A stretch of 64,000 bases of DNA, from the NCBI RefSeq assembly GCF_032190615.1, contig NZ_JAVLAT010000002.1, forward strand, positions 1,044,001-1,108,000. Reading direction: 5' to 3'. Source of the stretch: Brucella pseudogrignonensis. GTDB lineage: Bacteria > Pseudomonadota > Alphaproteobacteria > Rhizobiales > Rhizobiaceae. This document shows positions 55,074 through 63,397 of this stretch, piece by piece. Position numbers and translations under genes: made by a program. Numbering within the stretch: position 1 is the stretch's first letter; every line of letters starts with the position of its first letter. A model generated the notes under the pieces. It searched no databases and had not been told where the DNA came from. It was given only the letters and a program-made list of their open reading frames with translations.

Positions 55074-55445
55074 ATGTCAAAGAAACAAGTCTTTGGTGCA
55101 TCTCATGTGCCGCTTTCACCCGCAGTGCGCGCTGGCGACACTGTTTATATCTCCGGTCAGGTGCCAATGGGCGCTGACGGCAAGATCGTAGAAGGCAATA
55201 TTGAAGCTCAGACCAAACAGGTTCTTGAAAACATCAAGGCAGCTTTGGCGCTGGCAGGCGCAAGCATGGAAGACGTTGTGAAAACGACGATCTGGCTTGA
55301 AGATGCGCGTGATTTCGGGCGTATGAATGCAGTTTACGCGACTTACTTTCCGAAAGACCCACCGGCACGCACCACGGTTGAATCCCGTCTGATGCTCGAC
55401 ATCAAGATTGAGATTGAAGCTATCGCCTACGCACCGCAAAAATAG
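55074..55445 (+). CDS. RidA-type enamine/imine deaminase
   Basis: A 123-residue YjgF/RidA-fold trimeric protein. The substrate-binding arginine is kept (R99 in PPARTTVESRLML) as are YISGQVPMGADG and KIEIEAIA. RidA hydrolyses the reactive 2-aminoacrylate-type enamines released by PLP dehydratases. It lies in the importer operon, divergent from the D-serine dehydratase-like enzyme, so the two may act in series. This copy differs from the other RidA in the window (35077), which lacks the arginine. Confidence 0.9.
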   Translation: MSKKQVFGASHVPLSPAVRAGDTVYISGQVPMGADGKIVEGNIEAQTKQVLENIKAALALAGASMEDVVKTTIWLEDARDFGRMNAVYATYFPKDPPARTTVESRLMLDIKIEIEAIAYAPQK

Positions 55446-55459
55446 CCCAGGCAAACCAT

Positions 55460-56929
55460 ATGCGCATTTTCACAGCGTCGCTTGCAACTGAAACCAACAC
55501 ATTTTCACCCGTACCAACCGACCGCGCGTCGTTTGAAATGGCTTTTTATGCTGCGCCCGGAAAACATCCGGACACACCGACGCTGTGTTCCTCGCCTATC
55601 GTCGCTCTGCGCAAGCAGGCAGCGGCTGAAGACTTGACCGTCATTGAAGGCACCGCCACATGGGCCGAACCGGGCGGTTTGCTTCAGAGGCAAGCTTTTG
55701 AAGAACTGCGCGATGAAATTCTGGATCAGCTCAAAGCCGCAATGCCTGTGGATGCGGTTGTACTTGGTCTCCATGGCGCAATGGTTGCGCAAGGTTACGA
55801 TGACTGCGAAGGTGATCTGCTTGAACGCATCCGGGCAATCGTCGGACCAGATATTCTTGTTGCCAGCGAGTTTGATCCGCACAGCCACCTGACGCAAAAG
55901 CGGGTCAAAAATCTCAATATTTACGCTGCATTCCTCGAATTTCCGCACACGGATTTTTATGAGCGCGGTGAACATGTGGTATCACTCGCCCTTGATGCCC
56001 TTAAAGGTAAAATCAAACCTGTCATTTCGACATTTGATTGCCGGATGATCGGCGTTTTTCCAACCAGTAAGGAACCCATGCGGAGCTTTATTGATCGTAT
56101 TAAAGCATTGCATGGCAAAGACGGCATTCTATCCGTCTCAGTTATTCATGGATTTATGGCAGCCGACGTCCCCGAAATGGGTACGCAAATACTCGTCGTC
56201 ACCGACAATGATGCAGCTAAGGGTTATGCCTTGGCTGAGAAACTTGGCCGTGAGCTCATCGCCATGCGTGAGCAAACGCCTATGACAATGTATGATGTTG
56301 ATGAAGGGATAGATCGAGCGACCTCGGCGCACGCCGCGCAACCGTCGAAGCCTGCTGTCATCGCCGATGTGTGGGATAATCCCGGCGGCGGGGTAGCGGG
56401 AGATGGCACTTACATTCTTCGACGCTTGATCGAACGTGGCATTCAGAAGGCCGCCGTTGCAACAATCTGGGATACGCTGGCTGTCACGTTCTGCCATGCT
56501 GCTGGCGAAGGCGCCATTATCAATTTGCGCATTGGTGGCAAATCCGGTCCGCAGGCGGGCGAACCCATTGATGCGCGCGTCACTGTGATGAAAGTGTTGC
56601 AGGAAGGGTGGCAGAGTTTTGGACTCAGTCGCGTCACGCTCGGGCCTTCTGCAGTCGTCCGCATCGTGGGAACTGAGATCGACATCATTCTCAACACCAA
56701 TCGCACGCAGACATTTGAGCCGGATATCTTTTCAAACTGTAGCATAGACCCAATGCAGAAAGACATTCTGGTTGTGAAATCGACCAATCATTTTTATGCG
56801 GGCTTCGCGCCGATAGCCGCAGAAATTATCTATATCGACGCGCCGAGTTCCTACCCGGTCAATCCGCGTGTGACCGACTACCAAAAAATGACGCGGCCAA
56901 TTTGGCCGAGAGTCGAAAACCCATGGTAA
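55460..56929 (+). CDS. M81-family metallopeptidase (MlrC-like)
   Basis: A 489-residue protein of the microcystinase C family: an N-terminal DUF1485 domain (FTASLATETNTFSPVPTDR, ASEFDPHSHLTQKRV, EFPHTDFYERGEHV with likely zinc ligands D/H/H) and a C-terminal MlrC domain (DVWDNPGGGVAGDGTYILR). MlrC of sphingomonads cleaves linear microcystin fragments that contain D-amino acids; most relatives act on unknown peptides or amides. It lies 14 bp after ridA as the last gene of the operon. With the D-amino-acid enzyme opposite, an amide or peptide with a D-residue is a reasonable substrate. Confidence 0.88.
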   Translation: MRIFTASLATETNTFSPVPTDRASFEMAFYAAPGKHPDTPTLCSSPIVALRKQAAAEDLTVIEGTATWAEPGGLLQRQAFEELRDEILDQLKAAMPVDAVVLGLHGAMVAQGYDDCEGDLLERIRAIVGPDILVASEFDPHSHLTQKRVKNLNIYAAFLEFPHTDFYERGEHVVSLALDALKGKIKPVISTFDCRMIGVFPTSKEPMRSFIDRIKALHGKDGILSVSVIHGFMAADVPEMGTQILVVTDNDAAKGYALAEKLGRELIAMREQTPMTMYDVDEGIDRATSAHAAQPSKPAVIADVWDNPGGGVAGDGTYILRRLIERGIQKAAVATIWDTLAVTFCHAAGEGAIINLRIGGKSGPQAGEPIDARVTVMKVLQEGWQSFGLSRVTLGPSAVVRIVGTEIDIILNTNRTQTFEPDIFSNCSIDPMQKDILVVKSTNHFYAGFAPIAAEIIYIDAPSSYPVNPRVTDYQKMTRPIWPRVENPW

Positions 56930-56933
56930 ACAA

Positions 56934-56962
56934 AAAGGCGCGGACTAATCCGCGCCTTTCTT
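56934..56962. terminator. Bidirectional terminator between M81 peptidase and TRAP operon
   Basis: AAAGGCGCGGA pairs with TCCGCGCCTTT around CTAA. It lies between two convergent operons. Confidence 0.9.
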
Positions 56963-56966
56963 TCAA

Positions 56967-58241
56967 TTAATGTGCCAGAAATGTTGAGATAAACGGCACG
57001 TAAGTGACAAGCGCCAGCAGAATAAACAGCGCGAGATACATGCTGAATGCCTGACGCGTGAAATCTGCAACGCGTACCTTGGCGATGTTACAGACCATCA
57101 GCATCACCGTGCCGACTGGCGGTGTCAGCGTTCCAATCGAGAGATTGACGATAACAACGATACCAAAATGCACTGGATCAATGCCAAGAGCCTTAACAGT
57201 CGGCATCAGCAATGGCACCAGAACGATCATTAGGGCCGTACCTTCGATCAGCGCACCAAGGATCAGCAGGATTACATTGACCGCTAACAGGAATGCATAA
57301 GGATTGCTGGTAAAAGACGAGATCAACTGCATCAGCGATTGACCAGCCTGCTCCAGCGAAAACACCCATGCAAGCGCCGATGATGCCATGATAACCAGCA
57401 TGACAGAGGCTGTGGACTTCGCAGTTTCGATCAGTGAATCCACCACATGCGACACGCGCATCTCCCGATAGATCACAAAGCCGATGATCAGAACCAGCGT
57501 GACAGCAACAGCACCAGCTTCAGTCGGTGTGAAGATGTTCATGCGGATGCCGCCGATAATCGCGAACAGCAGCAGAACGGCAGGCCATGCAGATGCAAGC
57601 GTCGATGCAACTTCAGCGCCGCTCATACGCTTTTCACGGCTTGGCTTGTAACCGCGCTTTACCGAAGTAATGTAGGCTGCAATCATCAAAATGGCAGCAC
57701 CAAGAATTCCTGGAACAACACCTGCCATAAACATCTTGCCTATGGATACATCTGCAATCAGACCGTAAATGATCAGCGCAATACCCGGAGGAATGATTGG
57801 CGTAATCAGCGAACCAGCAGCCGTAACTGCGCAGGAAAATGCCTTATCATAGCCACGCTTAACCATTTCCGGCACCATCATGCGGGTCAGCATGGCACTA
57901 TCGGCGAGGTTAGAAGCGCTCACGCCACCCATCAGGGTCGAAACCATGATGTTGGTCAGCGCCATGCCACCACGCATGCGGCCCACAAGAATATCCGCAA
58001 CCTTGATCAGACGCTCGGCAATACCGGTATGCGACATCACGGTCCCAAGCATGATGAAGAACGGGATAGCGAGAAGCGATGTATTCTGCGCGGGGCTGAT
58101 GAAGCGTTGCACAGCAATAGCAATCGGCATCTGGTTGAAGAAGATAAAATAGGTAAAGACTGCGATCAGAATGGCAACATAAAGGCGCATATTCAGCGCA
58201 ATCAGTGCCAGCATGATAAGAACGATGGTGGTCAGGTTCAT
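56967..58241 (-). CDS. TRAP transporter large permease (DctM)
   Basis: A 424-residue membrane protein with about 12 hydrophobic segments, the large subunit of a TRAP importer driven by a sodium or proton gradient. Characteristic segments: SLLAIPFFIMLGTVMSHTGI, STLMGGVSASNLADSAMLTR and SLITPIIPPGIALIIYG. It overlaps the small-permease gene by 4 bp. Last gene of the gntR-uxaA-dehydrogenase-TRAP unit. Confidence 0.93.
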   Translation of the reverse strand: MNLTTIVLIMLALIALNMRLYVAILIAVFTYFIFFNQMPIAIAVQRFISPAQNTSLLAIPFFIMLGTVMSHTGIAERLIKVADILVGRMRGGMALTNIMVSTLMGGVSASNLADSAMLTRMMVPEMVKRGYDKAFSCAVTAAGSLITPIIPPGIALIIYGLIADVSIGKMFMAGVVPGILGAAILMIAAYITSVKRGYKPSREKRMSGAEVASTLASAWPAVLLLFAIIGGIRMNIFTPTEAGAVAVTLVLIIGFVIYREMRVSHVVDSLIETAKSTASVMLVIMASSALAWVFSLEQAGQSLMQLISSFTSNPYAFLLAVNVILLILGALIEGTALMIVLVPLLMPTVKALGIDPVHFGIVVIVNLSIGTLTPPVGTVMLMVCNIAKVRVADFTRQAFSMYLALFILLALVTYVPFISTFLAH

Positions 58242-58708
58242 GCCTTGCCTCCCGCAAAAACTGCGCGCAAGGACTTGAATGCACCTGCAAACATATAAAC
58301 AGAGATAATCACGAAGCCGACGGGAACTGCAATGTCGATCCAGAAATAGGACACACGAAGCACGTCAGTGACTTTGAACTGCGCTGCAACCGAGAGCTTA
58401 TAACCGGCGTAAGATACGTAGAGCAGAAACAGTCCTGACAGAATTGAGATGATCGCATTGATGACGTCACGGACCTTTTCCGAAAAAAGGTCCACCAACA
58501 TCGGGATTGCAAGATGCTGGTTGCTGCGTTCAGCTGCGACAGCGCCAAGCATCACAATCCAGATCATAAGAAGACCAGCCATTTCCTCTGTCCATTGCAG
58601 TGGCTGATGCATCCAGTAGCGCATGACAACAGCGGCATTGAACATAGCCAAAAGAACAAAGAGCGGCGCAGCGGCCAACCATTCGATCAGTTTATCAAAG
58701 TATTTCAT
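58238..58708 (-). CDS. TRAP transporter small permease (DctQ)
   Basis: A 156-residue four-helix membrane protein. The segments NAAVVMRYWMHQPLQWTEEMAGLLMIW (in part) and AAERSNQHLAIPMLVD are typical of DctQ. It pairs with DctM and the binding protein. Confidence 0.92.
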   Translation of the reverse strand: MKYFDKLIEWLAAAPLFVLLAMFNAAVVMRYWMHQPLQWTEEMAGLLMIWIVMLGAVAAERSNQHLAIPMLVDLFSEKVRDVINAIISILSGLFLLYVSYAGYKLSVAAQFKVTDVLRVSYFWIDIAVPVGFVIISVYMFAGAFKSLRAVFAGGKA

Positions 58709-58777
58709 CGGATTAATTCCATAGCCATGCCACGCCGCAGCAAGAGCCGCGACATGGCAATATCCGAATAGGAGGGA

Positions 58778-59755
58778 TTAGTTTTTCAACTCAGCCTGGA
58801 TCTTTTCGTAAAGACCCGGTGACCATTCAGGGAACTGCGTGTAGACCGTTTCAGCCAAAGCCTTGAAAGGAGCACGGTCGACTTCGATGACTTCGACGCC
58901 AGCTTCTTTCATCTTCTCGATCATTTCGTTGTCTTTTTCGATCGTCAGCTTCTGGCTGTAAAGACCGGCATCATATGCGGATTCATGGATCATCTTGAGC
59001 TGCTCTTCAGGCAGCGTCGAGAAGAAGGCTTCGCCACCGACGATCAGAGCCACGTTGGTCAGATAGCCGACCTTGCTCAGATACTTGGCTTCTTCCTGAA
59101 ATTTCTGGCCATAGAGAACCGAAATCGGATTTTCAACGCCATCAATCACACCCTGCGCAAGCGCCGGGAAGGTTTCACCTAGTGGCATTGGCGTCGGTGT
59201 TGCGCCCATGGCTTCAAAGGTCTTGATCTGCATAACGTTGTTCGGCACGCGGATCTTCATGCCCTTAAGGTCGTCCGGCGTGCGGATTGGCTTCTTGGAA
59301 ATGATCTGGCGAATACCGTAGAGGTAGTTTGGCATTACGATGTGAATGCCCTTCTTCTTCAGCTCTTCGCTCTTTCCTTTGAACCAATCGCCGTCATAAA
59401 CTTTGAAAAGCTGTGCCGGATCGTCGGTCAGGAAAGGGCCATAAAGTACACCGAGGTCCGGGTCATACTCGGCCAGAAAGCCAACGTCGGAAATGGTCAC
59501 GACATTGAGACCCATCATGGCCTGCTCGGTCACATCCTTTTTCGAGCCCAGCTGTGAGCTTGGATAAAGCTCGAGCGTGATTTCGCCATTGCTGCGCTTG
59601 GCGAGATCGTCCTTCCAGTAATGCATTACCTCATCAAAAGGCTCGCCCGGATTGTTTTCATAGGCAACCTTGATCGACACATTGGCAGCATAGGCTGCCA
59701 TGCTTCCTGCCAGCAACATGCCAGCGGCGATCATGCCGGTAACGAGTTTTTTCAT
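58778..59755 (-). CDS. TRAP transporter binding protein (DctP)
   Basis: A 325-residue periplasmic binding protein with a signal peptide ending SMAAYA. The DctP signature is in VRVPNNVMQIKTFEAMGATP (carboxylate-binding arginine in IRVPNN) and GVIDGVENPIS. The ligand is probably an aldonate or hexuronate, given the linked enzymes. The start at 59755 follows GGGAGGAAT; the frame is open to 59782. Confidence 0.92.
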   Translation of the reverse strand: MKKLVTGMIAAGMLLAGSMAAYAANVSIKVAYENNPGEPFDEVMHYWKDDLAKRSNGEITLELYPSSQLGSKKDVTEQAMMGLNVVTISDVGFLAEYDPDLGVLYGPFLTDDPAQLFKVYDGDWFKGKSEELKKKGIHIVMPNYLYGIRQIISKKPIRTPDDLKGMKIRVPNNVMQIKTFEAMGATPTPMPLGETFPALAQGVIDGVENPISVLYGQKFQEEAKYLSKVGYLTNVALIVGGEAFFSTLPEEQLKMIHESAYDAGLYSQKLTIEKDNEMIEKMKEAGVEVIEVDRAPFKALAETVYTQFPEWSPGLYEKIQAELKN

Positions 59756-59856
59756 GATATTCCTCCCTTTTGGGGTCTTCAAACAATGGCCACGAGGCCG
59801 GCTTCCTCCACTAGCGCACTACTTCATCCTTCCTGACGCAGCGCATTTGCTTCGAT

Positions 59857-60873
59857 TCAGTTGCGTTCAATGATGATTTTCAGAACGTTGCGGTCGCCAT
59901 CCCAATAAGGCAGCGCCTGTTCTGCTTCCTCAAAAGGAAACACCTTCGAGATAAGCAGGTCCGCTTCATCTCCAAGCTTTTCGAGATGCGCGATGACAGC
60001 CTCAAAATCGGTGAGCGTCGCATTGCGCGAACCCATGATGTCGAGTTCTTTGAGATTGAAGAACTGGGTCTGATAGGTCACTGGCGACTTGGAATAGCCG
60101 ACATAAACCACACGACCAGCAAAGCCTGCTAGGTCAACCGCCTGCGTGAAAGTAATCGGCAGACCGACCGCTTCAAAGGCGATATCAACACCATCGTCCT
60201 TGGTGAGTTCCTGAACCTTTGCGACAACATCTTCGCCACCCGGCAGAGCATGCGTTGCACCAAATTTCAGCGCCAGTTCGCGCTTTTCGGCACTCGGATC
60301 GATGGCGATGACTTTGGCACCACGCGCAAGCGCACCAATCAGCACACCCATGCCGATCATGCCACAGCCCAGCACCGCAACCGTATCACCAGCCTGAACG
60401 CGTCCACGTTCGACCGCATGAAAACCTACAGAAAGCGGCTCAACCAGAGCCAGATGACGTGGCGCCAGGCTGTCATTCAGAATGAGCTTTTCAGCCGGCA
60501 GCACGATCTGTTCAGCCAGTCCGCCATTCTGTTGCACACCGAGAGTCTTGTTGTAACGACAAGCGTTTAGACGGCCTTTGCGGCAAGACGAACACTGACC
60601 GCAATTGGTGTAAGGCAGCACGATAACGCGTTTACCCTTGGCATATGCCGGGCTGACGCCCTCAGCCGCCTCGACGATTTCGCCGCCGATTTCGTGACCG
60701 GGAATGCGTGGCAGTTCCACCAGCGGGTTAAGCCCCTTGAACGTATTCAGATCGCTGCCGCAAAGCCCCACATGCTTCACGTCCACCCGGACATGACCGG
60801 GCAAAAGCGGTGCTTCGGGAATTTCGGCGAAACGGGTTACATTTTCGCTCTCGATACGCAGAGCTTTGACCAT
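59857..60873 (-). CDS. Zn-dependent medium-chain dehydrogenase, L-galactonate dehydrogenase-like
   Basis: A 338-residue MDR-family alcohol dehydrogenase. Catalytic zinc ligands lie in VGLCGSD, IPGHEIGG and LVEPLSVG; the structural zinc set is CGQCSSCRKGRLNAC; NAD binds at VAVLGCGMIGMGV. The motifs GVQQNGG and IMGSRNAT are shared with LgoD (YjjN), which oxidises L-galactonate to D-tagaturonate. Placed next to altronate dehydratase and a tagaturonate reductase-like gene, such a reaction would feed D-tagaturonate into the altronate route. Other 5-dehydrogenases of sugar acids remain possible. Confidence 0.85.
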   Translation of the reverse strand: MVKALRIESENVTRFAEIPEAPLLPGHVRVDVKHVGLCGSDLNTFKGLNPLVELPRIPGHEIGGEIVEAAEGVSPAYAKGKRVIVLPYTNCGQCSSCRKGRLNACRYNKTLGVQQNGGLAEQIVLPAEKLILNDSLAPRHLALVEPLSVGFHAVERGRVQAGDTVAVLGCGMIGMGVLIGALARGAKVIAIDPSAEKRELALKFGATHALPGGEDVVAKVQELTKDDGVDIAFEAVGLPITFTQAVDLAGFAGRVVYVGYSKSPVTYQTQFFNLKELDIMGSRNATLTDFEAVIAHLEKLGDEADLLISKVFPFEEAEQALPYWDGDRNVLKIIIERN

Positions 60874-60909
60874 CAGAATATTCCTGTCATTTTAATTACA
60901 TGAGGCAGA

Positions 60910-62454
60910 TCAGGTTACGGCGCCGACCTGCCAAGGCACGAATTCGTTATCGCCATAGTCGTAGATTTCGCTCAGTGTCTTCTTACCGGAAGCCACCGCG
61001 ATAATGTGCTCGAAAATGCGCGTCCCGGACTCTTCAATGGTTTCATCGCCAGTGACGATGCCACCGCAATTGAAGTCCATATCTTCCTTCATGTGCTCGT
61101 ACATTTCGGAATTGGTCGCGATCTTGATGCAGGGCGCTGGCTTGAAGCCCGAAACCGACCCTCGTCCTGTGGTAAAGCAAATCACGTTACAACCGCCCGC
61201 CACCTGCCCGGTCACGGCAACAGGATCGTAGCCCGGCGTATCCATGAAAGTGAAACCCTGTTCGGTTACGGTTTCAGCAAATTCATAGACAGCCTTGAGA
61301 GGCATAGAGCCGCCCTTGGCAACAGCACCCAGCGACTTTTCAAGAATGGTGGTCAGGCCACCGAGCTTGTTTCCATGCGATGGATTGTTGTTCAGCTCGT
61401 CACCGTTGCGGGCCGTATAATCGCGCCACCAGTCTATGCGCTCAAGCAGCTTTTCCGCAACCGCAGGCGTAACAGCGCGACGTGTGAGAAGATGCTCCGC
61501 GCCATAAATTTCCGGTGTTTCTGAAAGTACGGTCGTGCCGCCATTGCGCACGATCAGATCAGATGCATAGCCCAGAGCGGGGTTTGCTGAAATACCGGAA
61601 TAGCCATCAGAACCACCGCATTCGAGTGCCACCTTGAGCTTCGACAAAGGCTGGGGCGTGCGCTTTGCAGCATTCACCAGCGGCAGCATATCCTTGATCT
61701 CGGCAATCGCATGATCGATTGTCTTGCGCGTACCGCCATGCTGCTGGATCGTCATGGTGCGCAGGCGGGCGCCCTCTTCCATGCGATAATGCTCCATGAT
61801 CGGCGCAATCTGGTTGGTTTCACAGCCAAGCCCGATCAACAGAACACCGCCGAAATTTGGATGTTTTGCATAACCCTGAATGGTGCGCGTCAGCAGACGA
61901 TAACCTTCTGACTTGGTGTTGAGCGCACAGCCGCTGCCATGCGTGAGTGCCACCACGCCATCGACGTTTTCAAATCCATCCAGACCACCCATGCGGTTGA
62001 AGTAATCCGCAATGTAGCGAGAAACGGTCGCAGAGCAATTCACCGATGAAATGACACCGATATAGTTGCGCGTACCAACGCCACCGAAACCGCGATCATA
62101 GCCCATGAACTGGCGGCGCTCCGCTTCCGGCAGCATACCGCGTTCTTCAATATCGACCGAGAACTGATGTTCATGCTCAGATGGTAGCATTGCGAGATTA
62201 TGCAGATGCACATGCTCACCCACCGCAATATCCTGCGTGGCGACACCAATCACCTGCCCATATTTGTGCACTTCCTTACCGGCTGCGATAGCGCGCAAAG
62301 CAACCTTGTGGCCGCGCCCGATCAGATCTTTTGCAATCACATCGCCAAGTCCAATCGGATCGCCGGCACGAACCGAAATACGCGCCACCGCCACATCATC
62401 AGACGGATGCAAGAGGATTACCGGCGTCACAGCTGAAACAGCCTTGTCTTTCAT
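60910..62454 (-). CDS. uxaA: Altronate dehydratase UxaA
   Basis: A 514-residue full-length UxaA: N-terminal SAF domain (about residues 10-90, DVAVARISVRAGDPI) fused to the large C-terminal dehydratase domain with GGSDGYSGISANPALGY, CNVICFTTGRGSVSGF and MDFNCGGIVTGDE. It converts D-altronate to 2-keto-3-deoxy-D-gluconate. The ATG at 62454 with GAGG six bases upstream gives the normal start; the frame is open to 62655 into gntR on the same strand. It lies 36 bp before the dehydrogenase gene. Confidence 0.92.
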   Translation of the reverse strand: MKDKAVSAVTPVILLHPSDDVAVARISVRAGDPIGLGDVIAKDLIGRGHKVALRAIAAGKEVHKYGQVIGVATQDIAVGEHVHLHNLAMLPSEHEHQFSVDIEERGMLPEAERRQFMGYDRGFGGVGTRNYIGVISSVNCSATVSRYIADYFNRMGGLDGFENVDGVVALTHGSGCALNTKSEGYRLLTRTIQGYAKHPNFGGVLLIGLGCETNQIAPIMEHYRMEEGARLRTMTIQQHGGTRKTIDHAIAEIKDMLPLVNAAKRTPQPLSKLKVALECGGSDGYSGISANPALGYASDLIVRNGGTTVLSETPEIYGAEHLLTRRAVTPAVAEKLLERIDWWRDYTARNGDELNNNPSHGNKLGGLTTILEKSLGAVAKGGSMPLKAVYEFAETVTEQGFTFMDTPGYDPVAVTGQVAGGCNVICFTTGRGSVSGFKPAPCIKIATNSEMYEHMKEDMDFNCGGIVTGDETIEESGTRIFEHIIAVASGKKTLSEIYDYGDNEFVPWQVGAVT

Positions 62455-62503
62455 TTTTCTGACCTCACTCCCAAGATCGCAACAGCGCGAAACACGAGCC
62501 CAC

Positions 62504-63205
62504 CTATCGGGGCTCATTCTCCATCCATCGCTGCTTTGATGTATCCAGATGCGTGCGCATCGCTGCCTGCGCCAGAAGCGGATCCCTCGCCTCCAATGCA
62601 GCATAAATCTTCTCATGTTCCGCCAGAGCAAATGCCCATGTTTCCGCATTCTCATAGCGGGTGCGCATTTGCGCGGTCAGCGGACTATGTCGCTCGTCAA
62701 ACAAATCACGCACAATGCGTTCAACAACCGAATTGGCTGATTGCTCAGCAATGATCAAATGAAATTGGCGATCCAATTCAATCGGCTTACGTTCAGCTTC
62801 AATCTGTAGCCGCATCGCATCAAGATTACCGCGCAGACGCTCCAGCGCCTCATCTGTAATTTGGCTGCAAGCCATAATCACCGCACTGCCTTCGATCAGC
62901 GAGCGTGCCTGCATGATTTCAAGCGGGCTTTCGCCAATCGAACCGCCTTGCGCTGGAAGCCGCGTTTCTTCAGCCGCAACATAGATGCCAGAACCCATGC
63001 GGATTTCGACATTGCCTGCAATTTCTAGCGCAATCAGTGCTTCACGTAAGGAAGGGCGCGACACGCCCAGCTGATGCGCAAGTTCACGCTCAGCGGGAAG
63101 CCTGCTTCCGGCCGGAAAATGTCCCTCGCGGATCAGCAATCGGACCCGGTCGGCAATTTGCTGGTAAAGCCTCCGTGGTTCAACGGAGCCAATATGCTCG
63201 TTCAT
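62504..63205 (-). CDS. GntR-family regulator, FadR/FCD type (hexuronate-type)
   Basis: A 233-residue regulator with an N-terminal winged HTH (RLPAERELAHQLGVSRPSLREALIALE, in part) and a C-terminal FCD ligand domain (helical, with ARSLIEGSAVIMACSQ, FHLIIAEQSANSVV, EHEKIYAALEARDP). It resembles ExuR/UxuR-type regulators of sugar-acid genes. It heads the uxaA-dehydrogenase-TRAP operon and is divergent from the reductase gene, so it likely represses both. The ATG at 63205 after GGGAGA was chosen over a TTG at 63217. Confidence 0.9.
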   Translation of the reverse strand: MNEHIGSVEPRRLYQQIADRVRLLIREGHFPAGSRLPAERELAHQLGVSRPSLREALIALEIAGNVEIRMGSGIYVAAEETRLPAQGGSIGESPLEIMQARSLIEGSAVIMACSQITDEALERLRGNLDAMRLQIEAERKPIELDRQFHLIIAEQSANSVVERIVRDLFDERHSPLTAQMRTRYENAETWAFALAEHEKIYAALEARDPLLAQAAMRTHLDTSKQRWMENEPR

Positions 63206-63397
63206 GCTCTCTCCCAAATTGGCCTTACCATATTTTGAAGATGCAAAAAGTGCAATATTATCTATCTTATTGTAACTATTGTATATTGTCGTTTATGTCA
63301 GTTTTGTCGCACCATGCTTTAGTTGGCTTTAAAAGAGTGGCTTGACCAATTTTACACACTGGCGTAGCTATTTCACGACAATCTAAGGGAGGATTAC
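63206..63397. promoter_or_regulatory. Divergent control region of the sugar-acid cluster
   Basis: AAATTGG (63216-63222) and CCATATTT (63228-63235) form an imperfect inverted repeat close to the GntR start, of the TGG-N5-CCA kind used by FCD regulators. The rest is AT-rich with repeated TATTGT words (63273-63290). Confidence 0.4.
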
